In this document: positions 21,641 through 30,379 of the stretch, piece after piece
Numbering within the stretch: position 1 is the stretch's first letter
Layout: each line of letters begins with the position of its first letter
Source: Ammoniphilus sp. YIM 78166
GTDB taxonomy: Bacteria > Bacillota > Bacilli > Aneurinibacillales > RAOX-1
DNA length: 37,347 nt
Assembly: GCF_004522215.1 (NCBI RefSeq)
Contig: NZ_SDLR01000014.1
Coordinates: 1 to 37,347, forward strand
Direction: 5' to 3'
Made by a program: the position numbers and the translations under genes
The notes under the pieces: generated by a model
Database searches by the model: none
What the model was told of the DNA's origin: nothing
The model's input: only the letters and a program-made list of their open reading frames with translations

Positions 21641-21826
21641 GTGGCAAAAAAAGCTATGGTAATCAAGCAACAGCGGGAACCGAAGTTCAAAGTGCGTGCA
21701 TATACACGCTGCGAACGTTGCGGTCGTCCTCACTCTGTATTGCGTAAATTTCAACTTTGCCGTATCTGCTTCCGCGAATTGGCTTACAAAGGCCAACTTC
21801 CTGGAGTGAAAAAAGCTAGTTGGTAA
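21641..21826 (+). CDS. rpsZ: 30S ribosomal protein S14 type Z
   Basis: The short zinc-binding form of S14. The 61 residues carry four cysteines as two CxxC pairs (C24/C27 in RCERCGR, C40/C43 in LCRICFR) that form a zinc ribbon. It starts at GTG 21641 after GAGGAGGG. This form is the usual copy in the Gram-positive spc region; a zinc-free paralogue, if any, would be elsewhere. Confidence 0.97.
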   Translation: MAKKAMVIKQQREPKFKVRAYTRCERCGRPHSVLRKFQLCRICFRELAYKGQLPGVKKASW

Positions 21827-21856
21827 ACCCCGGGTATGGGAAGGAGGTTTTAAAAC

Positions 21857-22255
21857 ATGACGATGACAGATCCAATTGCAGATATGCTTACTCGCATTCG
21901 TAATGCGAATATGGCCCGTCACGAAAAAGTAGAGGTTCCTGCTTCAAACTTGAAGAAGGAAATCGCAAGAATCCTTAAAGAGGAAGGGTTCGTGCGTGAT
22001 GTAGAATTTATCGATGATAGCAAACAAGGTATCATCCGAATTTTCCTAAAGTATGGTGCGGACAACGAGTTCGTAATCAGCGGATTAAAGAGAATCAGCA
22101 AACCAGGACTACGTGTTTATGCGAAGAAGGATGAAGTTCCTCGCGTATTAGGCGGACTTGGTATCGCGATCCTATCTACGTCCAGCGGAATTCTTACAGA
22201 TAAGCAAGCTCGCGCTGCTCAAGCTGGCGGAGAAGTTCTAGCTTACGTTTGGTAG
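21857..22255 (+). CDS. rpsH: 30S ribosomal protein S8
   Basis: S8 binds the central domain of 16S rRNA; in E. coli it represses the spc operon. The 132 residues begin MTMTDPIADMLTRIRNANMA and end with the conserved GILSTSSGILTDKQA-type region (here IAILSTSSGILTDKQARAAQ). AAGGAGG lies eight or nine bases upstream. Confidence 0.98.
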   Translation: MTMTDPIADMLTRIRNANMARHEKVEVPASNLKKEIARILKEEGFVRDVEFIDDSKQGIIRIFLKYGADNEFVISGLKRISKPGLRVYAKKDEVPRVLGGLGIAILSTSSGILTDKQARAAQAGGEVLAYVW

Positions 22256-22285
22256 TACATCGAGAACAAGAATGGAGGTGTAACG

Positions 22286-22828
22286 ATGTCTCGTGTTGGT
22301 AAGAAACCAGTAACGATCCCTGAAGGGGTGCAAGTTACTGTTGACAATAACTTTGTAACTGTAAAAGGTCCTAAAGGGCAGCTAGCACGCCAGTTCAATC
22401 AAGACCTTGCGATCACTATCGAAGGAAATGAATTGAACGTAACAAGACCTTCTGATAATAAAGTACACCGCGCATTACACGGAACGACTCGCAGTGTAAT
22501 TGCTAACATGGTGGAAGGTGTAACAAACGGCTTTACGAAAAACCTTGAAATGGTTGGGGTTGGATACCGTGCTGCTAAAGCGGGTAACAAGCTTACACTA
22601 AGCGTAGGTAAGTCCCATCCAGTTGAAATCACTCCTGAAGAAGGAATTGAATTCGATCTAACGGCTCCAACGAAAATCGTTGTTAAAGGGATCGACAAGG
22701 AGCGCGTAGGTCAAGTAGCTGCGGAAATTCGTTCTGTACGTGAACCTGAGCCTTATAAAGGTAAAGGAATTCGTTATGAAGGCGAACGTGTACGCCGTAA
22801 AGAAGGTAAAACTGGTAAGAAGAAATAA
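22286..22828 (+). CDS. rplF: 50S ribosomal protein L6
   Basis: L6 lies near the factor-binding site of the 50S subunit. The 180 residues contain two similar domains; the start is MSRVGKKPVTIPEGVQVTV and the end holds GKGIRYEGERVRRKEGKTGKK, both typical. GGAGGTG precedes the ATG. Confidence 0.98.
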   Translation: MSRVGKKPVTIPEGVQVTVDNNFVTVKGPKGQLARQFNQDLAITIEGNELNVTRPSDNKVHRALHGTTRSVIANMVEGVTNGFTKNLEMVGVGYRAAKAGNKLTLSVGKSHPVEITPEEGIEFDLTAPTKIVVKGIDKERVGQVAAEIRSVREPEPYKGKGIRYEGERVRRKEGKTGKKK

Positions 22829-22859
22829 GGCTAGTTAGCCGAAGAAAGGAGCGACCAAG

Positions 22860-23228
22860 ATGATTGCGAAACCTGACAAGAACAAGGTCAGAAAGAAAAG
22901 ACACTATCGTGTTCGCAATAAGCTTCAGGGTACAGCTGTCCGTCCTCGTTTGAACGTATTCCGTTCTGCGAAGCACATCTATGCACAAGTAATTGATGAT
23001 GCAAGCGGGGCAACCTTGGCTGCTGCGTCTACTATGGATCCTGAATTGAAGGATGCTGTGAACCACGGCGGAAACGTAGATGCTGCACAGAAAGTTGGAG
23101 AGCTAGTTGCAAAGAGAGCAGCTGACAAAGGAGTTACTGAAGTGGTATTTGACCGCGGAGGATACCTTTATCATGGACGTGTAAAAGCTCTTGCTGAAGC
23201 AGCTCGCGAAGCAGGATTGAAGTTCTAA
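22860..23228 (+). CDS. rplR: 50S ribosomal protein L18
   Basis: L18 carries 5S rRNA to the 50S subunit. The 122 residues include KKRHYRVRNKLQGTAVRPRL, NVFRSAKHIYAQVIDD and VVFDRGGYLYHGRVKALAEA. GAAAGGAG precedes the ATG. Confidence 0.98.
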   Translation: MIAKPDKNKVRKKRHYRVRNKLQGTAVRPRLNVFRSAKHIYAQVIDDASGATLAAASTMDPELKDAVNHGGNVDAAQKVGELVAKRAADKGVTEVVFDRGGYLYHGRVKALAEAAREAGLKF

Positions 23229-23279
23229 TACACCTAGTCACGCTTGTGACTAGATCTCTTATAAAGAGGAGGGAAATAT

Positions 23280-23777
23280 ATGCGTATTGACGCTAGCGGT
23301 CTTGAGCTAGAAGAGAAAGTTGTAGCCATTAACCGCGTTGCTAAAGTAGTTAAAGGTGGACGTCGTTTCAGCTTTAGCGCACTTGTAGTTGTTGGCGATA
23401 AGAACGGACATGTAGGCGCTGGTATGGGTAAAGCCTCTGAGGTTCCGGACGCGATTCGCAAGGCTATTGATGATGCTAAGAAAAACTTAATTAAGGTTCC
23501 TTTAAGAGGAACAACACTTCCACACCAAATTTCTGGACGCTTCGGAGCGGGTAACGTATTAATGAAGCCTGCTGCACCTGGTACAGGAATTATCGCTGGA
23601 GGACCGGTTCGTGCGGTTCTTGAGTTGGCTGGTGTAGGTGACGTATTAAGTAAGTCTTTGGGAACAAACAATCCAATCAACATGGTTAACGCTACACTAG
23701 AAGGACTTAGCCGTCTGAAGACTGCAGAGCAAGTGGCTAAGCTTCGTGGAAAAACTGTAGCTGAATTGTTGAAATAG
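23280..23777 (+). CDS. rpsE: 30S ribosomal protein S5
   Basis: S5 affects decoding accuracy and is the site of spectinomycin resistance changes. The 165 residues show the N-terminal dsRNA-binding-like domain (RRFSFSALVVVGDKNGHVG) and the C-terminal domain with PAAPGTGIIAGGPVRAVLE. A short inverted repeat (AGTCACGCTTGTGACT) sits in the 51-base gap before it. GAGGAGGG precedes the ATG. Confidence 0.98.
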   Translation: MRIDASGLELEEKVVAINRVAKVVKGGRRFSFSALVVVGDKNGHVGAGMGKASEVPDAIRKAIDDAKKNLIKVPLRGTTLPHQISGRFGAGNVLMKPAAPGTGIIAGGPVRAVLELAGVGDVLSKSLGTNNPINMVNATLEGLSRLKTAEQVAKLRGKTVAELLK

Positions 23778-23791
23778 GAGGGATATCAGAC

Positions 23792-23971
23792 ATGGCTACA
23801 TTGAAGATCACCCTCAAGAGAAGCTTGATCGGCCGTCCGCAAGATCAAAAAGCGACCGTTGAAGCATTGGGTCTTCGCAAGCTTCACCAAACTGTGGAGA
23901 AAGAAGATAATGCTTCGATCCGCGGAATGGTTGAAAAAGTGAAGCATTTAGTAGAAGTTCAAGAAGCGTAA
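23792..23971 (+). CDS. rpmD: 50S ribosomal protein L30
   Basis: L30 is a small beta-alpha-beta protein of the 50S subunit. The 59-residue product reads MATLKITLKRSLIGRPQDQK and then ATVEALGLRKLHQTVEKEDN, ending KVKHLVEVQEA, all standard. AGGAGGG precedes the ATG; the gap from rpsE is 14 bases. Confidence 0.96.
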   Translation: MATLKITLKRSLIGRPQDQKATVEALGLRKLHQTVEKEDNASIRGMVEKVKHLVEVQEA

Positions 23972-24006
23972 AATATAGTTTAATGTAAGTAAGAGGAGGT
24001 GCGATC

Positions 24007-24447
24007 ATGAAGCTACACGAATTGAAACCAGCTGAAGGATCTCGTAAAGAGCGTAAACGCGTGGGACGTGGAACTAGCTCCGGTTGGGGTAAGACAGCAG
24101 GACGCGGTCACAAAGGTCAAAAGGCTCGCTCCGGTGGTGGAGTACGTCCAGGATTTGAAGGTGGACAAAACCCACTATATCGTCGTTTGCCTAAGCGTGG
24201 ATTTACGAATCCTAACCGCGTAGAATATGCGGAAGTGAACCTTGACAGATTAAATCGTTTCGAGGCTAACACAGAAGTTACTCCTGAGTTGCTATTAGAA
24301 ACTGGTGTTGTAAGCAGCCTGAAAGATGGAGTAAAGATTCTTGGCAACGGAGAACTAACAGTCGCTTTAACAGTGAAGGCCAACAAATTCTCTCAATCTG
24401 CCGTTGAAAAGATCGAAGCTGCTGGCGGTAAAACTGAGGTGATCTAA
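24007..24447 (+). CDS. rplO: 50S ribosomal protein L15
   Basis: L15 is a late assembly protein with a long N-terminal tail. The 146 residues show MKLHELKPAEGSRKERKRVG, RGHKGQKARSGGGVRPGFEG and YRRLPKRGFTNPNRVEYAEV. AGAGGAGG precedes the ATG. The stop overlaps the secY start by one base (TAATG). Confidence 0.98.
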   Translation: MKLHELKPAEGSRKERKRVGRGTSSGWGKTAGRGHKGQKARSGGGVRPGFEGGQNPLYRRLPKRGFTNPNRVEYAEVNLDRLNRFEANTEVTPELLLETGVVSSLKDGVKILGNGELTVALTVKANKFSQSAVEKIEAAGGKTEVI

Positions 24448-25739
24448 TGTTTGGCACCCTCTCCAACATATTCAAGATTGGCGACTTGCGTCGGAAGGTG
24501 ATTTTCACCCTCTTGATGCTCGTCGTCTTTAGAATTGGAGCACACGTGCCGGTACCGAACATTAATGTGACATTGTTGGAAGCCTTTGGAGAGCAAAATA
24601 ACATCTTCGGCTTCCTCAACACATTCTCCGGTGGTGCGTTACAGAATTTCTCTATCTTTGCGATGGGGATTATGCCTTACATTACGGCCTCAATTATCAT
24701 GCAGTTACTATCAATGGATGTTGTGCCCAAGTTTACAGAATGGGCAAAAGAAGGAGAAGCAGGGCGCCGAAAAATCGCGCAACTGACTAGATATGGGACG
24801 ATTATTCTAGGGTTTATCCAAGCGATTGGCTTATCTTTCGGATTTAATAATCTCTATCCGGGGCTAGTCGTTGATCCTAGTGTGACGACCTATCTACTCA
24901 TCGCGATTACATTAACGGCAGGAACTGCTTTTCTCATGTGGGTAGGGGAACAAATTACGGAGTATGGAATCGGTAATGGGATTTCCATTATCATCACAGC
25001 CGGTATCATTGCCGGTATCCCGGATGGAGTTCGAGCCATCTATGCGGCTGAATTCTTTAATGCGGGAGATGCCATATTCCTTCACATTCTAAAACTGCTC
25101 GTTATTTTACTGGTTCTTATCGCGATCATTGTGGGAGTTATCTTCGTTCAGCAAGGGATCCGTAAGATTCCTGTTCAATACGCGAAGCGTGTTGTCGGAC
25201 GCCAAATGTACGGTGGTCAATCCACCCACATTCCGTTAAAAGTTAATGCAGCAGGAGTAATGCCTGTCATCTTTGCGATTTCACTCATTGTGTTTCCACC
25301 TACCATTGCTAACTTCTGGGCTGGTAATGAGATTGCTCAATGGATCATCACGAATTTTGACTACCGAGCTCCCCTTGGAATGGTTCTCTATGTGTTGTTG
25401 ATCATCGGCTTTACGTTCTTCTATACCTTCGTGCAGATTAACCCGATGCAGATGGCCGACAACATGAAGAAAAACGGAGGCTATATCCCAGGTATCCGTC
25501 CAGGTAAAACAACCGTTCAATTTATTACTCGTACGCTGAATCGCCTTACATTGGCGGGAGCCATTTTCTTAGCTGCGATATCGGTTCTTCCGGTATTCTT
25601 TACAGCGATGAGCAACCTTCCGCAGCAAGTTCAAATCGGGGGAACTTCCCTGTTGATCGTAATTGGTGTAGTATTAGATACGATGAAGCAAATTGAAAGT
25701 CAACTGATAAAGCGTCATTACCAAGGCTTTATTAAGTAG
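24447..25739 (+). CDS. secY: protein translocase subunit SecY
   Basis: SecY forms the channel of the Sec translocon in the cytoplasmic membrane, with SecE and SecG. The 430 residues give ten membrane segments. Visible: the N-terminal FRIGAHVPVPNI, the plug-region GALQNFSIFAMGIMPYITAS, and the cytoplasmic loop with RKIPVQYAKRVVG and NPMQMADNMKKNGGYIPGIR, which contacts SecA and ribosomes. It is translationally coupled to rplO. Confidence 0.98.
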   Translation: MFGTLSNIFKIGDLRRKVIFTLLMLVVFRIGAHVPVPNINVTLLEAFGEQNNIFGFLNTFSGGALQNFSIFAMGIMPYITASIIMQLLSMDVVPKFTEWAKEGEAGRRKIAQLTRYGTIILGFIQAIGLSFGFNNLYPGLVVDPSVTTYLLIAITLTAGTAFLMWVGEQITEYGIGNGISIIITAGIIAGIPDGVRAIYAAEFFNAGDAIFLHILKLLVILLVLIAIIVGVIFVQQGIRKIPVQYAKRVVGRQMYGGQSTHIPLKVNAAGVMPVIFAISLIVFPPTIANFWAGNEIAQWIITNFDYRAPLGMVLYVLLIIGFTFFYTFVQINPMQMADNMKKNGGYIPGIRPGKTTVQFITRTLNRLTLAGAIFLAAISVLPVFFTAMSNLPQQVQIGGTSLLIVIGVVLDTMKQIESQLIKRHYQGFIK

Positions 25740-25777
25740 AGAGAGGTTTACCAAACGGAGCGGAGGAGAAGGAAGTC

Positions 25778-26428
25778 ATGAACATTATCTTGATGGGACT
25801 ACCAGGAGCAGGAAAAGGGACACAAGCGGAATATATTGTGAAGGAATTTAACGTTCCTCACATCTCCACAGGAGATATGTTTCGAGCGGCAGTGAAAGAG
25901 CAAACACCTATGGGTCTGGAAGCCAAGTCTTATATGGATCAGGGACTATTGGTTCCAGATCACGTGGTGATCGGTATTGTTAAGGAACGTTTGGGTAAAG
26001 ATGATTGTAACGCGGGTTTTCTTTTGGATGGATTCCCAAGAACGGTGGCTCAAGCGGTAGCGCTTGATGAGACGCTTGGTGATTTGACAAAGAAAATTGA
26101 CCATGTAATCAACATCGAAGTGGATCGCAGCGAATTGATGGCCCGTTTAACGGGACGCCGTATCTGCCGTGATTGCGGAGCTTCGTATCACGTCATATTC
26201 AACCCAACTCAAAAAGAAGGCGAATGTGATAAGTGTGGCGGAGAGCTTTACCAGCGTGAAGATGATAATGAGAAGACAGTGGCTACTCGTCTAGATGTTA
26301 ACATTGAACAGTCTGCTCCATTACTTTCTTATTACAGCGAAAAAGGCTTATTAAGAAATATCGATGGCCAGCAGGATATCGGTAAGGTGTTCGAAGATAT
26401 TGCAAACCTATTGCGAGGTCAAGCATAA
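25778..26428 (+). CDS. adk: adenylate kinase
   Basis: Converts ATP and AMP to two ADP. The P-loop is GLPGAGKGT (7-15), with the AMP-binding STGDMFR and the DGFPRT motif. The lid has four cysteines (C130, C133, C150, C153), the zinc-binding Gram-positive form. The 216 residues are of the long-lid type. GGAGGAGAAGG precedes the ATG. The stop overlaps the map start by one base. Confidence 0.98.
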   Translation: MNIILMGLPGAGKGTQAEYIVKEFNVPHISTGDMFRAAVKEQTPMGLEAKSYMDQGLLVPDHVVIGIVKERLGKDDCNAGFLLDGFPRTVAQAVALDETLGDLTKKIDHVINIEVDRSELMARLTGRRICRDCGASYHVIFNPTQKEGECDKCGGELYQREDDNEKTVATRLDVNIEQSAPLLSYYSEKGLLRNIDGQQDIGKVFEDIANLLRGQA

Positions 26429-27174
26429 TGATCATTTGCAAGTCAAAGTCGGAGCTTGAGATTATGCGTGAAGCGGGACGAATCGTTGCGCTTACGCATC
26501 AAGAGCTCTCCAAATCGATTCGACCAGGGATTTCAACGCTAGAGTTGGATGAATTGGCTGATCAATTTATTCGGAGTTTAGGTGCCACTCCTTCTTTTAA
26601 AGGCTATGGCGGATTCTCAGGCAGCATATGTGCTTCCGTGAATCAAGAACTCGTTCATGGAATTCCGGGTCCTCGTGTCCTGCAAGATGGAGATATTATC
26701 TCGATCGATATTGGGGCGGAGTATAAAGGATTTCATGGAGACTCTGCATGGACTTATGCGATCGGTTCGATTACGGACGAAGCAAAGAAGCTAATGGATG
26801 TAACCGAACAATCGTTGTATAAGGGTCTAGAACAAGCTGTTCCAGGTGCCAGATTGTCAGATATCTCTCATGCCATTCAAGCGTATGTGGAAGCTCAAGG
26901 CTTATCCATCGTAAGAGAGTACGTGGGGCATGGTATTGGACGTAACCTTCATGAAGATCCCCAGATCCCGAACTATGGCCCCCCAGGTAGAGGTCCTAGA
27001 TTAAAGCCGGGTATGGTGCTTGCCATAGAGCCTATGGTAAATGCAGGTGAACGATATGTTCGCACATTAGAAGATAATTGGACAGTCGTAACTGTTGATA
27101 ACTCCTTGTGCGCTCACTATGAACATACCATTGCTATTACGGACGATGGCTATGAGATTTTGACAAAGCCCTAA
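26428..27174 (+). CDS. map: methionine aminopeptidase type I
   Basis: Removes the N-terminal methionine from new proteins using a two-metal centre. Ligands are seen at D94, D105, H168, E201 and E232 within SIDIGAEYKGFHGDSAW, YVGHGIGRNLHEDPQ and LAIEPMV. The 248 residues are the usual length. The ATG shares a base with the adk stop. Confidence 0.97.
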   Translation: MIICKSKSELEIMREAGRIVALTHQELSKSIRPGISTLELDELADQFIRSLGATPSFKGYGGFSGSICASVNQELVHGIPGPRVLQDGDIISIDIGAEYKGFHGDSAWTYAIGSITDEAKKLMDVTEQSLYKGLEQAVPGARLSDISHAIQAYVEAQGLSIVREYVGHGIGRNLHEDPQIPNYGPPGRGPRLKPGMVLAIEPMVNAGERYVRTLEDNWTVVTVDNSLCAHYEHTIAITDDGYEILTKP

Positions 27175-27183
27175 GGGTGATCC

Positions 27184-27495
27184 ATGGTGAAAGATGCCGA
27201 GACGCCGTCGTGTATCGGTCAAGTGGTGCAAATCTTAAAGGGGCGTGATGAGCAGAAATTTGCGTTCATCATTAAACAATTAGATGATCGGTTTGTCCTT
27301 GTTGCGGATGGGGACAAACGAAAGTTTGATCGACCCAAAAAGAAAAATGTCCTTCACTTGACATTCATGGATTACGTATCACAGGAAGTGCGTCAAAGCC
27401 TTCTCGATACAGGGAGAGTAACTAACAGCAAGTTGAGATATGCATTGAATAAGTTTCTTGATCAACATTTGGAAGTACAAAGCAAAGGAGAGTGA
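27184..27495 (+). CDS. ybzG: KOW-domain RNA-binding protein (L14e-like)
   Basis: A 103-residue protein with an N-terminal KOW motif (CIGQVVQILKGRDEQKFAFI), followed by a basic patch (GDKRKFDRPKKKNVLH). It resembles archaeal/eukaryotic L14e/L27e proteins. In B. subtilis a protein of this kind (ybzG) lies in the same position between map and infA. It is presumably ribosome-associated; its function has not been settled to my knowledge. The ATG lies nine bases after map, with AAGGGTGATC upstream. Confidence 0.88.
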   Translation: MVKDAETPSCIGQVVQILKGRDEQKFAFIIKQLDDRFVLVADGDKRKFDRPKKKNVLHLTFMDYVSQEVRQSLLDTGRVTNSKLRYALNKFLDQHLEVQSKGE

Positions 27496-27502
27496 CTGCT
27501 CT

Positions 27503-27721
27503 ATGGCTAAAGAAGACGTAATCGAAGTGGAAGGTACGGTTATTGAACCGTTGCCTAACGCGATGTTTAGAGTGGAACTAGAAAACGGACATAAGATCCT
27601 AGCCCACGTATCCGGAAAGATCCGTATGCACTTCATCCGTATTCTACCAGGAGATAAGGTGACCGTAGAACTTTCTCCTTATGATTTAACCAGAGGTCGA
27701 ATCACGTATCGTTACAAATAG
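27503..27721 (+). CDS. infA: translation initiation factor IF-1
   Basis: IF-1 blocks the A site during initiation. The 72-residue OB-fold protein starts at ATG 27503 (MAKEDVIEVEGTVIEPLPNA), with AAAGGAG upstream; the open frame extends 15 codons further into ybzG but that part is not conserved. It ends with the standard PYDLTRGRITYRYK. Confidence 0.98.
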   Translation: MAKEDVIEVEGTVIEPLPNAMFRVELENGHKILAHVSGKIRMHFIRILPGDKVTVELSPYDLTRGRITYRYK

Positions 27722-27788
27722 GAGCGCCGTTTGCGGCACAACAATTGCTCCCGAACGAATAGCAGGGGCGATATAGGAGGTATTCAAC

Positions 27789-27902
27789 GTGAAGGTAAGA
27801 CCATCCGTTAAGCCTATTTGCGAAAAGTGCAAGATCATTCGTCGCAAAGGCAAAGTAATGGTTATTTGTGAAAACCCAAAGCATAAGCAAAGACAAGGAT
27901 AA
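27789..27902 (+). CDS. rpmJ: 50S ribosomal protein L36
   Basis: The smallest 50S protein, 37 residues, starting at GTG 27789 (MKVRPSVKPICEKCKIIRRK). It binds zinc through C11, C14, C27 and H32, the C+ form. TAGGAGG precedes the GTG. It was too short for a typical length cutoff but is certain from sequence and position. Confidence 0.97.
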   Translation: MKVRPSVKPICEKCKIIRRKGKVMVICENPKHKQRQG

Positions 27903-27923
27903 TACTGAAGGAGGTGTCAACGT

Positions 27924-28292
27924 ATGGCCCGTATCGCGGGAGTTGACTTACCACGTGAAAAGCGCGTGGAAATCGCATTAACATATATTTTCGGTATCGG
28001 ACGCCCAACTGCAAAGCAAATCCGTGAAGCAGCTGGAATTAGCGAGAACACTCGTGTTCGTGACTTGACAGAAGATGAAGTGGCGAAGCTTCGTGAATTC
28101 ATCGACAAGAACGTAAAAGTAGAAGGGGATCTTCGTCGTGAAATCTCTCTTAACATCAAGCGTTTGATCGAAATCGGTTCTTACCGTGGAATCCGCCACC
28201 GTCGTGGATTGCCTGTACGCGGACAACGTTCCAAAACAAATGCTAGAACTCGTAAAGGTCCTCGTCGTACCGTTGCGAATAAGAAGAAGTAA
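27924..28292 (+). CDS. rpsM: 30S ribosomal protein S13
   Basis: S13 forms bridges between the 30S head and the 50S subunit. The 122 residues include MARIAGVDLPREKRVEIALT, the helix-two-turn-helix GIGRPTAKQIREAAGI and the basic C-terminal tail RGLPVRGQRSKTNARTRKG. AAGGAGGTG precedes the ATG. Confidence 0.98.
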   Translation: MARIAGVDLPREKRVEIALTYIFGIGRPTAKQIREAAGISENTRVRDLTEDEVAKLREFIDKNVKVEGDLRREISLNIKRLIEIGSYRGIRHRRGLPVRGQRSKTNARTRKGPRRTVANKKK

Positions 28293-28308
28293 AGGAGGTA
28301 CTCAATAG

Positions 28309-28707
<399 letters not shown>

Positions 28708-28948
28708 TCTGGCGGATTTTTTCGCAAGTTAGAAGTTTAAAAGATACGTTCTCGGTTTATACTGGATTCAAGTAGTGCATTTTACCAAAATAAAATGCAT
28801 GAGAACGGGTAACAAACTTAAGGTTGCGATACACTTTTGGTAACCGCCAAAGGGGAATTCCGGTTGTGAGGCAGTCTCTGGATCATGCCTTGTTGAGGTC
28901 CCCGGACTTCGCTTCCGGAATTTTCGACGTTTGAAGGAGGGTTTGGAT
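28708..28948 (+). other. structured spacer between rpsK and rpoA
   Basis: No gene. The 241-base spacer is much longer than the other gaps in the cluster. AATTCCGG (about 28855-28862) can pair with CCGGAATT (about 28915-28922) and AGGCA with TGCCT inside; alternatively CCGGA can pair with TCCGG around a CTTCGCT loop just before the rpoA binding site. These two folds exclude each other. There is no U-tract. A regulatory or processing role is possible. Confidence 0.45.
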
Positions 28949-29893
28949 ATGATCGAAATAGAAAAGCCTAAGATAGAAGTTGTAGAAGTAAATGACAATG
29001 CGACCTATGGGAAGTTTGTCGTAGAACCGCTAGAGCGTGGTTATGGAACAACGTTAGGTAACTCCTTACGTCGGATTCTTCTTTCTTCTCTGCCAGGCGC
29101 CGCTGTTACAAGCGTGCAAATTGATGGAGTGTTGCATGAGTTCTCTACGATTGAGGGTGTAGTTGAAGATACCACTCAAATCATCCTTAATATCAAACAG
29201 CTTTCCTTGAAGATTCACTCTGATGAAATCAAGTACCTCGAGATCGATGCCGAAGGCATTGGCGAGGTGAAAGCTGGGGATATTCGTGCAGATAGTGACG
29301 TGGAAATCTTGAATCCAGATCTACACATCGCTACGTTAGAAGATGATGCTCGTTTGCACATTCGCTTGAAGGCCAATCGCGGCCGCGGCTATGTGTCCGC
29401 TGACCTGAATAAAGATTCAGATCAGCCAATCGGGGTCATCGCTATCGACTCGATCTATACGCCTATTTCTCGTGTAAACTATCAAGTGGAAAATACTCGT
29501 GTGGGTCAGGTGACCAACTACGATAAATTAACGCTTGAAGTTTGGACAGATGGCAGCACCCGCCCTGAAGAAGCGGTGAGTCTTGGAGCGAAAATCTTGA
29601 ATGAACACTTAAACTTGTTCATCGGGTTGACAGACGAGGCAAAAGACGCTGAAATCATGGTGGAAAAAGAAGAGGATAAAAAGGAAAAAGTTCTCGAGAT
29701 GACGATCGAAGAACTCGATCTTTCTGTTCGTTCTTATAACTGCTTGAAGCGGGCAGGTATTAACAGCGTTCAAGAGCTGACCATGAAAACGGAAGAAGAC
29801 ATGATGAAAGTCCGCAATCTTGGACGTAAGTCGTTGGAGGAAGTACAAGAAAAGCTTGCCGAACTTGGTCTTTCCCTACGACAAGATGATTAG
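28949..29893 (+). CDS. rpoA: RNA polymerase subunit alpha
   Basis: Alpha dimerises to start RNA polymerase assembly and contacts activators and UP elements. The 314 residues have the N-terminal assembly domain (ERGYGTTLGNSLRRILLSSL) and the C-terminal domain with ELDLSVRSYNCLKRAGI and LTMKTEEDMMKVRNLGRKS. I chose ATG 28949, five bases from GAAGGAGGGTTTGGAT; an in-frame TTG at 28931 overlaps the binding site. Confidence 0.98.
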   Translation: MIEIEKPKIEVVEVNDNATYGKFVVEPLERGYGTTLGNSLRRILLSSLPGAAVTSVQIDGVLHEFSTIEGVVEDTTQIILNIKQLSLKIHSDEIKYLEIDAEGIGEVKAGDIRADSDVEILNPDLHIATLEDDARLHIRLKANRGRGYVSADLNKDSDQPIGVIAIDSIYTPISRVNYQVENTRVGQVTNYDKLTLEVWTDGSTRPEEAVSLGAKILNEHLNLFIGLTDEAKDAEIMVEKEEDKKEKVLEMTIEELDLSVRSYNCLKRAGINSVQELTMKTEEDMMKVRNLGRKSLEEVQEKLAELGLSLRQDD

Positions 29894-29920
29894 TTCACAA
29901 GTAAAAGGGAGGGAATCTAA

Positions 29921-30283
29921 ATGGCATACTCTAAGTTAGGCCGTAGGTCTTCCGCTCGTAAAGCATTATTCCGTGACCTCGTGACGGATTTGATCATAAA
30001 TGAGCGTATTGAAACTACTGAAACCAAGGCGAAAGAAGTTCGTTCTATCGCTGAAAAATTAATCACATTGGCTCGTCGTGGAGATCTTCATGCTCGTCGT
30101 CAAGTGGCAGCATTCGTTCGTAATGAAGTAGCTAATGCTGAATCTGGACAAAATGCTGTCCAAAAATTATTCGATGACATCGCTCCTCGTTACAACGAGC
30201 GTAACGGTGGCTACACTCGCATCCTTAAGCTTGGTCCTCGTCGTGGAGACGGCGCACCAATGGTTTACTTGGAGCTTGTATAA
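29921..30283 (+). CDS. rplQ: 50S ribosomal protein L17
   Basis: L17 lies close to the tunnel exit. The 120 residues are the short Gram-positive form: MAYSKLGRRSSARKALFRDL, NERIETTETKAKEVRSIAEK and the end RRGDGAPMVYLELV. AAGGGAGGG precedes the ATG. A terminator hairpin follows, ending the alpha-operon part of the cluster. Confidence 0.98.
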   Translation: MAYSKLGRRSSARKALFRDLVTDLIINERIETTETKAKEVRSIAEKLITLARRGDLHARRQVAAFVRNEVANAESGQNAVQKLFDDIAPRYNERNGGYTRILKLGPRRGDGAPMVYLELV

Positions 30284-30293
30284 TCGATCGAAC

Positions 30294-30352
30294 AAAAAGG
30301 GTGGGGCAGAACAAAGGGGTACCTTGGTTCTGATTCTATGCCCTTTTTTTTG
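30294..30352 (+). terminator. terminator after rplQ
   Basis: AAAAAGGG (30294-30301) pairs with CCCTTTTT (30341-30348), enclosing GGGCA/TGCCC alternatives and an inner CAGAAC (30307-30312) / GTTCTG (30327-30332) stem, followed by TTTG. The branched hairpin could be related to the L17 downstream element described in Firmicutes; I cannot check the match. It separates ribosomal genes from the ECF genes. Confidence 0.75.
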
Positions 30353-30379
30353 TAGCATGAAAGAGGGGAATGATTTCCG

